Assembly (NCBI GenBank): GCA_902616615.1
Contig: CACMTN010000012.1
Coordinates: 1-51,293, forward strand
DNA: 51,293 nt
Direction: 5' to 3'
Origin: an uncultured SAR116 cluster alpha proteobacterium
GTDB lineage: Bacteria > Pseudomonadota > Alphaproteobacteria > Puniceispirillales > Marisalimonadaceae
Shown here: one piece after another, positions 17,722-26,327 of the stretch
How positions within the stretch are numbered: the first letter of the stretch is position 1
How the letters are laid out: every line of letters starts with the position of its first letter
Position numbers and translations under genes: made by a program
The notes under the pieces: generated by a model
The model's input: the letters and a program-made list of their open reading frames with translations, nothing else
The model's database searches: none
What the model was told of the DNA's origin: nothing

Positions 17722-18189
17722 ATGTATCAAAAAACTAATTCAAAAATTGAAAAAAAAATTCAAAGTATTTTAGAGGGTGAATACGAAATATCAGTTCTTG
17801 GCACTAATGGAAAGGACAACTTCCCTTTTCTATCAAAAATAATTACTATGTACAAATACAACAAGTTGTATTTTCTGATAAGCGATCTTAGTGAACATAC
17901 CCAAAATATCAAATTAAATCATAGAGTAAGCATTTATTTTGCATTAAAAGAATTAAACAAAACTAAGTCCAACAATCCTAGATTAACGATAAATGGAATT
18001 ATCAAAAAACAAGCTTTAAATAAAAACGATAAAGAATTTCTTGATCTTTTAAACGCATATCAAAAAATTGAAAAAGGAAGTAAAATGTGGGGAATGTTTA
18101 GTGATTTCAATTTCTACACCCTTGAACCGCAGAGAGCTCTATATATTGAAGGTTTTGGAAAAGCTTACCAAAAGAATTATTTCTTATGA
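17722..18189 (+). CDS. Pyridoxamine 5'-phosphate oxidase-like / HugZ-type split-barrel protein
   Basis: The 155 aa protein has the FMN-binding split barrel pattern: a strand with ISVLGTNGKDNFPFLSKI, then KLYFLISDLSEHTQNIKLN and the strand VSIYFAL, followed by LTINGIIKK. This corresponds to the HugZ/heme-utilisation or general flavin-reductase-like branch. No heme-binding C-terminal domain is present. Its stop overlaps the next gene by 4 bases (ATGA), so it is translationally coupled to the hydratase. Confidence 0.75.
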   Translation: MYQKTNSKIEKKIQSILEGEYEISVLGTNGKDNFPFLSKIITMYKYNKLYFLISDLSEHTQNIKLNHRVSIYFALKELNKTKSNNPRLTINGIIKKQALNKNDKEFLDLLNAYQKIEKGSKMWGMFSDFNFYTLEPQRALYIEGFGKAYQKNYFL

Positions 18190-18956
18190 TTAATGGTTTA
18201 AACAACAAAATTGTTAATGCCAGATTAAAACAATCCACATTAAGTGATTTATCTAAATATTCTATTAAGTTGAAAAATGCATATAACATCCAAGAAAATA
18301 TCAACAAAAAACTTTCGTTAAATGGATTGGGTAAAATCGTTGGTTATAAGATTGGTTGCACTAACAAAGCTATCCAAGAGGAACTCAACATTGTTGAACC
18401 CATCTATGGTGCCTTATTTAAAAATAAGGTCCTTAAAAACAATTCGAACCTATCTATTAAAAATTTTAAGAAGGTTGGTGTTGAATGTGAAATATATGTA
18501 ATAGTTTCAAAAAATATCACAAATCCAAAGGAATTTTCAAAACAAACTATTAAAAAAATGTTTAATTACTGTGGATTATCGCTTGAAATTGTTGAAGACA
18601 GATTTTTAGAAATTAAAAAAAATAAAATAGAGCACATAATAATTGATGGGGCTTTGGGTAACTCAATTGTACTAGGCAAAAAAATAAAAAATAAATTTAA
18701 TGACTATTCTAAATTTATTGGTCGATTATTTCTAAATAACAAGGAAATTTATTCATCTTCTTCTGATAGTATTTTAGGTGATCCTTTGAACGCTTTAGAG
18801 TGGTATTTTAATAAAAAATTGGAAATGAAAAAAATTATAAACAAAGGTGAAATTATTAGTCTTGGAAGTATCACACCTTTATTGTGGGTAAACAAACCCT
18901 GCTCAATAAGAGCAAAAATAGATGAATTTGATGAATGTACCGTGAATTTTCTTTAA
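18186..18956 (+). CDS. 2-Keto-4-pentenoate hydratase / fumarylacetoacetate hydrolase-fold protein
   Basis: The 256 aa protein resembles MhpD-type hydratases: GYKIGCTNKAIQEELN near residue 53, VGVECEIYVIV (the acidic metal-ligand cluster), SLEIVEDRF, and GDPLNALEWYFN in the last third, where most family members have GNPLxAVxWLAN. It likely hydrates a 2-oxoalkenoate or decarboxylates an oxaloacetate-like acid. Coupled by a 4-base overlap to the upstream flavin protein; an FkbM-like gene follows after 14 bases. Confidence 0.8.
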   Translation: MINGLNNKIVNARLKQSTLSDLSKYSIKLKNAYNIQENINKKLSLNGLGKIVGYKIGCTNKAIQEELNIVEPIYGALFKNKVLKNNSNLSIKNFKKVGVECEIYVIVSKNITNPKEFSKQTIKKMFNYCGLSLEIVEDRFLEIKKNKIEHIIIDGALGNSIVLGKKIKNKFNDYSKFIGRLFLNNKEIYSSSSDSILGDPLNALEWYFNKKLEMKKIINKGEIISLGSITPLLWVNKPCSIRAKIDEFDECTVNFL

Positions 18957-18970
18957 TGTGATATAGTGAA

Positions 18971-19702
18971 ATGAAAAAATTATATTATAAATTTACTAAA
19001 AAATACTTGTCCATGTTAAGTTATGAACATGCAAGGAAACATAATTTTGTAGTGCAATATGGAATTTTTAAAAATTTAAAAATGAATGACAAAGTTTCAT
19101 GGGGTAAAGGAGATATAGGATCAAAAATTTACGGTATTTATGAAAATAAGATACAACAGAAATTAAAAGATATAAGTAAACCAATATTAATTGATATTGG
19201 CGCTGCTGACGGATTTTTTGCTATTGGTTGCTTAAAATCTAAAATATGTGAATTTTGTTATGCCTTTGAAGAAACAAAAAAAAGTAGAGAAAACTTACAC
19301 TTAACCGCAAAAATTAATAATGTAAATAACAAACTATCAATAATGGGTGGAGTAAATAAAGATAATTTTTTCTCTTTATTACCATCAGAAATTGATTTTT
19401 CAAAAACTACTATTTTATGTGACATTGAAGGTGGAGAGTTTGATTTTTTTACTGAAGAAATACTTAAAAAAATTAGAACTAGTAATATTATAATAGAAAT
19501 ACACAAAAATAATAAACAAAATTTAGAAATTGAATTGCTAGAAAGATCAAAAAAATTTTTTAATCTATCTACTATTATCGACAACAATAAAAATTTTGAA
19601 AACATTTCTGAACTTCATACATTAAATGACATTGATAGAAATCTCCTTTCTAGCGAAGGTAGGAGTTATATCGGCAAATGGTGGCATTTATCTCCGAAGT
19701 GA
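18971..19702 (+). CDS. FkbM-like SAM-dependent methyltransferase
   Basis: The 243 aa protein has a class I methyltransferase motif I ILIDIGAADGFFAIG (near residues 73-87), an acidic post-motif residue (YAFEETKKSR) and LCDIEGGEFDFF, the D-x-E-G-x-E pattern typical of FkbM proteins. The acceptor is unknown; relatives O-methylate glycans or polyketides. It follows two small catabolic-looking genes on the same strand. The TGA stop lies one base before the convergent TRAP gene end. Confidence 0.75.
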   Translation: MKKLYYKFTKKYLSMLSYEHARKHNFVVQYGIFKNLKMNDKVSWGKGDIGSKIYGIYENKIQQKLKDISKPILIDIGAADGFFAIGCLKSKICEFCYAFEETKKSRENLHLTAKINNVNNKLSIMGGVNKDNFFSLLPSEIDFSKTTILCDIEGGEFDFFTEEILKKIRTSNIIIEIHKNNKQNLEIELLERSKKFFNLSTIIDNNKNFENISELHTLNDIDRNLLSSEGRSYIGKWWHLSPK

Positions 19703-19703
19703 T

Positions 19704-21455
19704 TTATAAAAACATTACAAACATTCCTAAAAAAAATGCCATTATTTTGTATATAATTAAGTTATTGCTGATAAACGCATAAGACAACATAACCAAGCTT
19801 AGAGCAATCTTAACAAACGCTACTATTGATGAAATAAAATCGGTGTCTATTTTAATTATTGCTTCGTTTGCTATCATCGCTAATGGAATAAAGTATAATC
19901 CAATTCCTAGACTCATTGATGTCAAAGAAACTTTTAACCAGTTTTCAGACACCATTCCTGAAGCAATAAAAACTGTTCCACAAACAGGTGGTGTAATGGT
20001 TGACAATAAAGCAAACCAAAACACAAATAAATGAACTTGAAGAAGCTCAAGTCCCATGTCAACCAAAGCTGGACCAGCAACAGAAACACATATTACGTAA
20101 GCTGCAGTAGTGGGTACCTCCATACCTAATAACAAGCAAGCAATGCCAGTTAAAATTAATGCAGGCCAAATATTATTATCTGATAAAGATATAATAAGAG
20201 AAGTAAGTTTTACTCCTAAACCAGTCATTGACAAAACACCAATTATAATTGAAGCACATATTATTATTGAACCTATTAGAGAAATCTGACGCCCAGAAGC
20301 AACGCAAGCTTCAAAAAATCTACTTACACCTAACTGAAAATTAAAAATATTTTTTATATTAAAAAATAATAATATAAATGCAGCTAAGATAGATATTGAA
20401 GCAGAATATTGAGGCGTAAAACCCGAAAACATTGAAAAAAGTAATATTGAAAACGGAATTAAAAAAAATAATGAGGTTATAATTACTGTCTTAATATCTG
20501 GTAAGTTATCTTTTTTCAATGGTTTTAAATTATAAATTTTACAATAAAAATTAATACCAACCCAAACTGCAAAAAAGAATAGAATAGCTGGCAAAAAAGC
20601 CGCAATTATAATTTTATCGTATGGAACACCAGTTAATTCAACCATTACAAATGCACCTGCACCCATTAAGGGCGGCATAATCTGACCTCCTGAAGATGCT
20701 ACAGCCTCTACAGATGCAGCTAATCTTTTAGGATAATTTAACTTTATCATTGCCGGCAAAGTAACCATTCCTGTAGATGCAACATTTGCAGATGCTGAAC
20801 CTGAAATAGAACCAAAAAGAGCAGACGAAATCACAGAAACTTTTGCAGCCCCTCCTTTTAATTTCCCTGCAAAAGCTGTTGCAATATTCATAAAACCTGA
20901 ACCAGCTTCACCAGAATTTAAAAAAGAGCCAAATATGACAAATATTGATACTATAGATACAGAAACACCCGTTAACGGTCCCCACAACCCACCTTCAGCA
21001 ATTGTAAGTGTTCCAAAAAAACTATTTAAAGGCAAACCTGGATGACCAAACTCACCAGGTATATGCTCTCCAAAAACTCCATATATCAATGCTAAAAAGC
21101 TCACAATAGGTAGTGGCCACCCTACTGATCTTCTTGCTGCTTCTAATACAATTAAAATTAATATAAAAGCGATAATTAATTGAAATTTATTTTCTAAAAA
21201 ACCATATTGATCCATTAATTCATTTGAAAAAATGGCAATATAGAGACATGATAACAAACCTAAAATGACAATGAAAATGTTAATTAGTAATTGTAATTTT
21301 GTTTTATTATTGTAAAGGAAAATCCAAGGCAAAATTAAAGCCAAATGTAATGGCCTTGAAATCAAATTTGGTACTAATCCAGAAAAAATAAGGTAAATGT
21401 GGAAAGCAATGGAAATAAATGCAAAGACAATCCACATTTTATAATAAAGCGTCAT
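19704..21455 (-). CDS. TRAP transporter fused permease (DctQM-type, TAXI family)
   Basis: The 583 aa protein has an N-terminal four-helix DctQ-like part (about residues 1-110) and a large DctM part with many segments. Typical family stretches are ISGSASANVASTGMVTLP, AVASSGGQIMPPLMGAGAFVM and LGMEVPTTAAYVICV. This is the 4TM/12TM fused permease that partners TAXI binding proteins. It uses an ion gradient to import organic acids. The partner binding protein gene ends 3 bases upstream. Confidence 0.92.
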   Translation of the reverse strand: MTLYYKMWIVFAFISIAFHIYLIFSGLVPNLISRPLHLALILPWIFLYNNKTKLQLLINIFIVILGLLSCLYIAIFSNELMDQYGFLENKFQLIIAFILILIVLEAARRSVGWPLPIVSFLALIYGVFGEHIPGEFGHPGLPLNSFFGTLTIAEGGLWGPLTGVSVSIVSIFVIFGSFLNSGEAGSGFMNIATAFAGKLKGGAAKVSVISSALFGSISGSASANVASTGMVTLPAMIKLNYPKRLAASVEAVASSGGQIMPPLMGAGAFVMVELTGVPYDKIIIAAFLPAILFFFAVWVGINFYCKIYNLKPLKKDNLPDIKTVIITSLFFLIPFSILLFSMFSGFTPQYSASISILAAFILLFFNIKNIFNFQLGVSRFFEACVASGRQISLIGSIIICASIIIGVLSMTGLGVKLTSLIISLSDNNIWPALILTGIACLLLGMEVPTTAAYVICVSVAGPALVDMGLELLQVHLFVFWFALLSTITPPVCGTVFIASGMVSENWLKVSLTSMSLGIGLYFIPLAMIANEAIIKIDTDFISSIVAFVKIALSLVMLSYAFISNNLIIYKIMAFFLGMFVMFL

Positions 21456-21458
21456 ATA

Positions 21459-22412
21459 TTATTTATGATGATCTGCTAACTTTACCCCTATTTCTTCGTA
21501 ATACTTCACTGCACCAGAATGTATCTTAGTTGATACATTAGATATCATTTTAGGAGTTACTCCATTCCACCATTTCGCAGCCTCTCCCAATTTGCCCTTA
21601 TTTTCCCAATAAGCTTTAGTAAGATTATAAGCTACATCTTGACTCATATTTGTTGTAGTATATGCAACAACTGGCAATGAAGTTGTTGTAATATTACTAT
21701 TTTGACCTTTATATGTACCAGAAGGAATTATTAATTTTGTTCTTTTAGATGATTTAATTTGATCTTCTGTAAGCGAAATTACATTTACTCCCATGGACGC
21801 TGCAGCTTCTATAACATTAGGAGCTGGATAAGAGCCAGCTGTAACAAATCCATCAATTTGACCATTCTTGAGAGCTGGCACAGCATTAGAAAGTTCTACT
21901 TGAGCTAATTTAACTTTTCCTTCTAAACCAAATTTTTTAATATATTTAGCTCCTTCTTTAGCTCCAAAAGATCCCTTTCCTAATAAAATTGTCTTACCAG
22001 CCATGTCTGAAAAATTTTTCACGCCTGACTTTTTTGACATAACAAAATGCATTGTTAAGGAAGGAATTGGAAACAAAGCTCTTATGTTTTTATAGTTAGG
22101 ATTACCTTTCCCCTTAAACATAGCTTTTTCTGCTATAGCTAATTTTACTAATACAGGTGGTGTAGTAAATACATAATTTCCAGTCCTTGCTGCAACTTCT
22201 TTTACATTTTGAACAGAACCTTGACTTTCTTCAATAGTCAAAATCATTTTGCCATTAGTTGATTTTTTCATAGTATCAGCAATTTGCACAGCCATCTGGT
22301 AATAAGATGAAGTAGATTTTGCTGATTTATAAGTTATTCTTGTTTCTGAAAAAACTGCACTTGAAAAAAATGCAGAAATCACAGATAAGATTAATATTTT
22401 TATAACTTTCAT
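21459..22412 (-). CDS. TAXI family TRAP transporter solute-binding protein
   Basis: The 317 aa protein has a Sec signal peptide (Lys3 to about residue 22, ending SAVFSE), followed by the TAXI-type fold: YQMAVQIADTMKK, GKTILLGKGSFGAKEGAKYI and LKNGQIDGFVTAGSYPAPNV. It captures an acidic solute in the periplasm and delivers it to the fused permease 3 bases downstream. The ligand is not deducible; known TAXI ligands include glutamate and 2-oxoglutarate. An ATTCCTCC-complementary GGAGGAAT ribosome site precedes the start. Confidence 0.92.
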   Translation of the reverse strand: MKVIKILILSVISAFFSSAVFSETRITYKSAKSTSSYYQMAVQIADTMKKSTNGKMILTIEESQGSVQNVKEVAARTGNYVFTTPPVLVKLAIAEKAMFKGKGNPNYKNIRALFPIPSLTMHFVMSKKSGVKNFSDMAGKTILLGKGSFGAKEGAKYIKKFGLEGKVKLAQVELSNAVPALKNGQIDGFVTAGSYPAPNVIEAAASMGVNVISLTEDQIKSSKRTKLIIPSGTYKGQNSNITTTSLPVVAYTTTNMSQDVAYNLTKAYWENKGKLGEAAKWWNGVTPKMISNVSTKIHSGAVKYYEEIGVKLADHHK

Positions 22413-22494
22413 AAATTCCTCCCATATTTTTGTACAAAAAACTATATTATTAAATTATAATTTGGAAGCAATTAATTAAATATTAGATATATAA

Positions 22495-22710
22495 ATGAAA
22501 GACTTGTTAAAACCTCTTAATTCAACGCTAGAAATTTTTCAGGAAAAAATAAATTTTTTATTTCTAATGGTTGAGATTTTATTTGGTTTAATTTTTGTAA
22601 TATTAATTATATGGATTTATGGATTTATTAGAAAAAATTTAGGTATCGATAAACAGACAAAAGAAATAGAGAAAATAAGAAAAATTATAGAAAAAAAATT
22701 TAATGAATAA
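22495..22710 (+). CDS. Small single-pass membrane protein of unknown function
   Basis: This 71 aa ORF has one hydrophobic segment (about residues 22-46) and a charged tail rich in Lys, Glu and Ile (residues 50-69) that could form a short coiled coil. I do not recognise a family. There is no clear ribosome site. It is divergent from the TAXI gene and is the best candidate in this gap. The hydrophobic/charged layout and codon use look coding, but it could be spurious. Confidence 0.5.
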   Translation: MKDLLKPLNSTLEIFQEKINFLFLMVEILFGLIFVILIIWIYGFIRKNLGIDKQTKEIEKIRKIIEKKFNE

Positions 22711-22712
22711 AT

Positions 22713-22931
22713 CTAAAATGGAAATCTAGAATTTTGATCATTTTTTCTGTAAATTTTGAATTCCTTACCTTTTGAAACTGGTAAACATGTGAATTTTGGT
22801 GCAGAGAGGCCAACTTCCCTCATTTCAGCAGCGGCGTTTTGGGATTCTGAAAAACATTTTGCAGCACTCTTATATCTAAGACCACTATCAATTACATCAT
22901 TTCCTAATACCCATATTAGTAAGAATTCCAT
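22713..22931 (-). CDS. Small hypothetical protein
   Basis: The 72 aa ORF reads like a real protein: a hydrophobic start with LLIWVLG, then SGLRYKSAAKCFSESQNAA and a C-terminal TCLPVSKGKEF. Two cysteines (in AKCFS and FTCLP) could pair if the protein is exported with a short leader. An AAGG lies about 12 bases upstream of the ATG. It lies downstream of hsp20 beyond a hairpin. No family is recognised. The opposite-strand 65 aa frame over the same bases looks less protein-like. Confidence 0.5.
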   Translation of the reverse strand: MEFLLIWVLGNDVIDSGLRYKSAAKCFSESQNAAAEMREVGLSAPKFTCLPVSKGKEFKIYRKNDQNSRFPF

Positions 22932-22954
22932 TATTATGTATACCTTGGAATAAA

Positions 22955-22976
22955 GGTTAGGGCATGTGCCCTAACC
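22955..22976 (-). terminator. Hairpin terminator after hsp20
   Basis: The 22-base near-perfect palindrome pairs 22955-22964 with 22967-22976 (GGTTAGGGCA and its complement). On the hsp20 transcript it is followed by UUUAUU, a short U-tract. It lies 9 bases beyond the hsp20 stop. It separates hsp20 from the 72 aa gene. Confidence 0.75.
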
Positions 22977-22985
22977 CAAAGTTAA

Positions 22986-23408
22986 TTAAACTGTTTTTAA
23001 GGTTATTTGTCTTGGCTTTCTCTCTTCAGGCACTTCTCTTAATAGTGACACAGTTAATAAACCATTAGACAATTTGGCTTCTTTAACATCTACGTATTGT
23101 TCTAATCTAAATTTTTGTTCAAAAGATCTTTTTGCAATACCTTTGTAAATATATTGCACACTATCATCTTGAATTTCAGATCCACCATTTCCCTTAATCG
23201 TAAGGACACCATCGTGGACATCAATACTTATGTCTTTTTTATTAAAGCCTGAAACAGCAAGTGTAATTTTATACTCATCATCAGATATTCTAATGATATC
23301 ATGAGCGGGAAAAGAACTTTGTTTTTGGTTAGAAATGCTTTCTAATTCATTAAAAAGGTTGTCAAAACCTACAAATGATCTTAAAGCAAGTGTTGGTAAA
23401 ATAGTCAT
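22986..23408 (-). CDS. Small heat shock protein, Hsp20/IbpA family
   Basis: The 140 aa protein has an alpha-crystallin domain (about residues 35-125) with IRISDDEYKITLAVSGFNKKDI, GVLTIKG, and the conserved SNGLLTVSL near the end; the tail has a QITL segment that can act as the I-x-I/L oligomerisation motif. It binds unfolding proteins as an ATP-independent holdase. The ribosome site AAGGAG (6 bases from the ATG) is part of a hairpin resembling a ROSE thermometer. A candidate heat-shock promoter lies upstream. Confidence 0.93.
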   Translation of the reverse strand: MTILPTLALRSFVGFDNLFNELESISNQKQSSFPAHDIIRISDDEYKITLAVSGFNKKDISIDVHDGVLTIKGNGGSEIQDDSVQYIYKGIAKRSFEQKFRLEQYVDVKEAKLSNGLLTVSLLREVPEERKPRQITLKTV

Positions 23409-23430
23409 AATTTTCTCCTTATAAAGCGAG
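23409..23430 (-). promoter_or_regulatory. Candidate ROSE-like RNA thermometer over the hsp20 ribosome site
   Basis: On the hsp20 mRNA, CUCGCUU (from 23430) can pair with AAGGAG (23420-23415) around a 3-base UAU loop, leaving one bulged G. This is the UYGCU-versus-AGGA arrangement with a bulged G that defines ROSE elements upstream of alphaproteobacterial hsp20 genes. At low temperature it would hide the Shine-Dalgarno site; at high temperature it would melt. Pairing was done by hand; no energy was computed. Confidence 0.65.
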
Positions 23431-23432
23431 TT

Positions 23433-23516
23433 ATTTTCAACACCCCATTAATGGCGATGTTATTTGCTAGTTTGTGACCCATTATGGCGTCACTATAATT
23501 ATTTAATGTTGAAAAT
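23433..23516. repeat. Inverted repeat enclosing two tandem near-palindromes between hsp20 and the monooxygenase gene
   Basis: ATTTTCAAC (23433-23441) and its exact complement GTTGAAAAT (23508-23516) flank two direct copies of CCCATTA(A)TGGCG (23444-23456 and 23478-23489). Each copy contains a CCATTAATGG-like dyad. The layout may be a double operator or upstream hairpins of the thermometer leader. The role is unknown. Confidence 0.6.
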
Positions 23517-23521
23517 CTTTT

Positions 23522-23528
23522 TTTCAAG
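23522..23528 (-). promoter_or_regulatory. Candidate heat-shock sigma factor -35 element for hsp20
   Basis: Read on the minus strand, these bases are CTTGAAA, the RpoH -35 consensus. About 10-17 bases downstream lies CAACATTAAAT, a weak match to an RpoH -10. The call is tentative because the -10 is poor. Confidence 0.4.
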
Positions 23529-23548
23529 ACCTAGTATTTAAAATTATT

Positions 23549-25162
23549 ATGGAGGATTATTTGGATACTACTAAATCTTTAGATACATTAATTGTTGGTG
23601 CTGGTTTTGCAGGGATGTATAGTTTACATAAACAGCTGTCTGATGGATTTAAGGCAGAAATTTACGAACAAGCAGATGATGTTGGAGGAACCTGGTATTG
23701 GAATAGATATCCTGGAGCAAGATGCGATATTGAAAGTATGGATTATTCATATTCATTTTCAGAAGAATTACAACAAGAGTGGAATTGGAAAGAAAAATAT
23801 GGAACTCAACCAGAACTTTTAAAATATGCTCAATATGTCTGTAAAAAATTTAACTTAAGAGATAAAATAAATTTTAATACAAAAATAACAAAAGCTAATT
23901 TTAATGAAAAGTATCAAAATTGGTTCATAAAAAATGATAAAGATGAAGTTATCACCTCTAAAAACATAATTTTAGCAACTGGAAATTTATCTACACCAAA
24001 CACACCTCATTTTCCTGGAATAAATGAATTTAAAGGAAACATCTACCACACTGGCGCTTGGCCAAAAGAAATGCCAAATTTTAAAGGAAAAAAAGTTGGT
24101 ATCATTGGTACGGGTTCATCTGGTGTTCAATCAATTCCAATAATTTCAAAAACTGCACAACAGTTATTAGTTTTCCAACGCACTCCAAACTTTAGTTTAC
24201 CAGCAAGACACAGAGATCTGCCGGATGATCGAAGAGATGAATATAAGAAAAACTATAAAAAATACAGAGATCTTGCGAAAAATTCTTCTTTTGGAATAGC
24301 TAAATATCAACCACCGACCCAATCTGCTTTTGATGTAAGTGAAAATGAAAGAAATGAAATTTATGAAAAAGCTTGGCAAGAAGGCGGTCAAGCCATGTTA
24401 TTTGCTTTTACTGATCTATTAACTGATGAGAAAGCAAATGAAACAGCTGCAGAGTTTGTACGCAATAAAATTAGAAAAATTGTTAAAAACAAAGAAACTG
24501 CTGAGTTACTTTGCCCCAATAATCATCCAATTGGAACAAAAAGACTATGTTTAGATAGTAACTATTTTGAAACTTATAACAAAGAAAATGTATCTTTAAT
24601 TAATGTTTCAAATAATCCAATTGAGAAAATTACTTATAATGGATTAATTACAAATAATACCGAATACTTATTTGACGATTTAGTTTTCGCAACAGGCTTT
24701 GATGCAATGACTGGAGCAGTTAATGCAATAGATATCAGAAATGAAAACGATATAAGCTTAAAATCAATATGGGACAAAGGTCCAAAAACATATTTAGGTA
24801 TAATGGTATCAAACTTCCCTAATCTTTTTATAATTACAGGACCTCAAAGCCCGGGTGTAAAAAGTCAGATGATATTATCAATAGAGCAACATGTTGATTT
24901 TGTTCATAATTTGATCGTTCATAAACAAAAAAATAATTTTAGTACTGTCTCAGCAAATTTAAATAGTCAGAATGAATGGGTTAATCATAATAATGAAGTT
25001 GCAAACTCAACTTTATACCCATTAGCTCATTCTTGGTATAATGGTGATAACATAGTAGGAAAATCGAGGAATTTTATGCCCTATGTCGGTGGAGTTGCAA
25101 ATTATAAGAATATTTGTGATGAAAAAATTAAAAACAATTATGAGGGGTTTGAGTTTTTATAA
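23549..25162 (+). CDS. Baeyer-Villiger-type flavin monooxygenase
   Basis: The 537 aa protein has two Rossmann motifs: GAGFAG at residues 17-22 for FAD and GTGSSG at 187-192 for NADPH. Between them the Baeyer-Villiger fingerprint F-x-G-x3-H-x3-W-P is intact at residues 161-172. The stretch GGTWYWNRYPGARCD is also typical of cyclohexanone- and phenylacetone-type enzymes. It would insert oxygen into a ketone to give an ester or lactone. The RBS is GGAGG region just inside or before the start; ATG at 23549 is followed by an in-frame TTG. An enolase-superfamily gene and a thioesterase follow on the same strand. Confidence 0.9.
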   Translation: MEDYLDTTKSLDTLIVGAGFAGMYSLHKQLSDGFKAEIYEQADDVGGTWYWNRYPGARCDIESMDYSYSFSEELQQEWNWKEKYGTQPELLKYAQYVCKKFNLRDKINFNTKITKANFNEKYQNWFIKNDKDEVITSKNIILATGNLSTPNTPHFPGINEFKGNIYHTGAWPKEMPNFKGKKVGIIGTGSSGVQSIPIISKTAQQLLVFQRTPNFSLPARHRDLPDDRRDEYKKNYKKYRDLAKNSSFGIAKYQPPTQSAFDVSENERNEIYEKAWQEGGQAMLFAFTDLLTDEKANETAAEFVRNKIRKIVKNKETAELLCPNNHPIGTKRLCLDSNYFETYNKENVSLINVSNNPIEKITYNGLITNNTEYLFDDLVFATGFDAMTGAVNAIDIRNENDISLKSIWDKGPKTYLGIMVSNFPNLFIITGPQSPGVKSQMILSIEQHVDFVHNLIVHKQKNNFSTVSANLNSQNEWVNHNNEVANSTLYPLAHSWYNGDNIVGKSRNFMPYVGGVANYKNICDEKIKNNYEGFEFL

Positions 25163-25187
25163 CTCTTATATTTGATAGGTAAATAAA

Positions 25188-26276
25188 ATGGAAATCACAA
25201 AAATTGAAGTAAATACATACAAAGTACCTTTACCTGAACCTGTTGAGGCTTTCGCTGCAGGTGTCATGAAAGCATTTGATTTAGTCGTCTGTAAAATTAT
25301 TAATGATGACGGGGCGCATGGCATTGGTTATATCACTGTTCATGAAAATCAAGGTTTAGCAATTGCTTCAATTATAAAAAATAGTTTTGTACCTATTATT
25401 TTGAAAAAGGATCCTAGATTAATTGAGTTACTATGGAAAGAAATGTGGAAAGCCACCCACTATGCCGGAAGGGGTGCACCTGTAAGTTTTGCTATTGCTG
25501 CTGTTGATGTTGCACTTTGGGATCTTAAAGGTAAATGCTTAAATGAACCATTATGGAGATTGCTTGGTGGCTGTAAAAAAGAAGTATTAGCTTATGCAGG
25601 AAATATTGATTTAAACTTTACAATAGAAAAATTGCTTAGTGGAGCATCTAAATCTCTTGATGACGGCTTCAGATCAATCAAAATGAGGCTGGGTAGAGAA
25701 TATTTATCTGAGGATATTAAAAGATTAGATGCAATGAGAACTCATTTGCCAGATGACATTATGTTAATGGCAGATGCTAATGAGGCATGGAGAATTGATC
25801 AAGCTGTAATAGCTTTTAAAGAGATAGAAAAATTTAATTTAGTTTGGCTTGAGGAGCCAATAAAACCAGATGATTTTGTAAGTTATGCTTACTTAAGATC
25901 TTTAGGGAAAATTCCCATTGCCGCGGGTGAAAATCTTCATACTCTTTCTGAATTTAATCAACTTATTAATGTTGGTGGTGTTGATTTTCTTGAACCTGAC
26001 TTAACAACTTGTGGAGGTATTACGCCTTTCATGAAAGTAGCAAAATTAGCAGAAATAAATAATTTACCTATATGTTCTCATGGAGTTCATGAATTACATG
26101 TTCATCTACTCGCGTCGTGCCCTAATGCATCTTATCTCGAATTTCATGCATGGAGAATAGATGAATTCATTGAAGCACCGTTAAAAATCAAAGATGGCTT
26201 TACACAAGCCCCAGAATTAGCGGGACACGGTATAGTTTTTGACTTTGAAAAATTAAAAAAATTCAAAATTGATTAA
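25188..26276 (+). CDS. Mandelate racemase / muconate lactonizing enzyme family protein
   Basis: The 362 aa protein belongs to the enolase superfamily. The N-terminal capping domain is followed by the barrel with SIKMRLG (second-strand Lys, K-x-R type), metal ligands in DANEAW, EEPIKPDD and GENLH, and a C-terminal ICSHGVHE histidine. The K-x-R plus His layout fits an acid-sugar dehydratase or mandelate-racemase-type enzyme rather than a muconate cycloisomerase (K-x-K with no His). It is 25 bases downstream of the monooxygenase gene. Confidence 0.88.
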   Translation: MEITKIEVNTYKVPLPEPVEAFAAGVMKAFDLVVCKIINDDGAHGIGYITVHENQGLAIASIIKNSFVPIILKKDPRLIELLWKEMWKATHYAGRGAPVSFAIAAVDVALWDLKGKCLNEPLWRLLGGCKKEVLAYAGNIDLNFTIEKLLSGASKSLDDGFRSIKMRLGREYLSEDIKRLDAMRTHLPDDIMLMADANEAWRIDQAVIAFKEIEKFNLVWLEEPIKPDDFVSYAYLRSLGKIPIAAGENLHTLSEFNQLINVGGVDFLEPDLTTCGGITPFMKVAKLAEINNLPICSHGVHELHVHLLASCPNASYLEFHAWRIDEFIEAPLKIKDGFTQAPELAGHGIVFDFEKLKKFKID

Positions 26277-26327
26277 ATACTTTATAAAACCTTAGTACTC
26301 CGTCATATAGTATATAAAGAAAATTTT

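Noticed and set aside
22756-22953. 65 aa plus-strand frame
   Set aside because: It overlaps the more protein-like 72 aa minus-strand frame and has no ribosome site or recognisable features.
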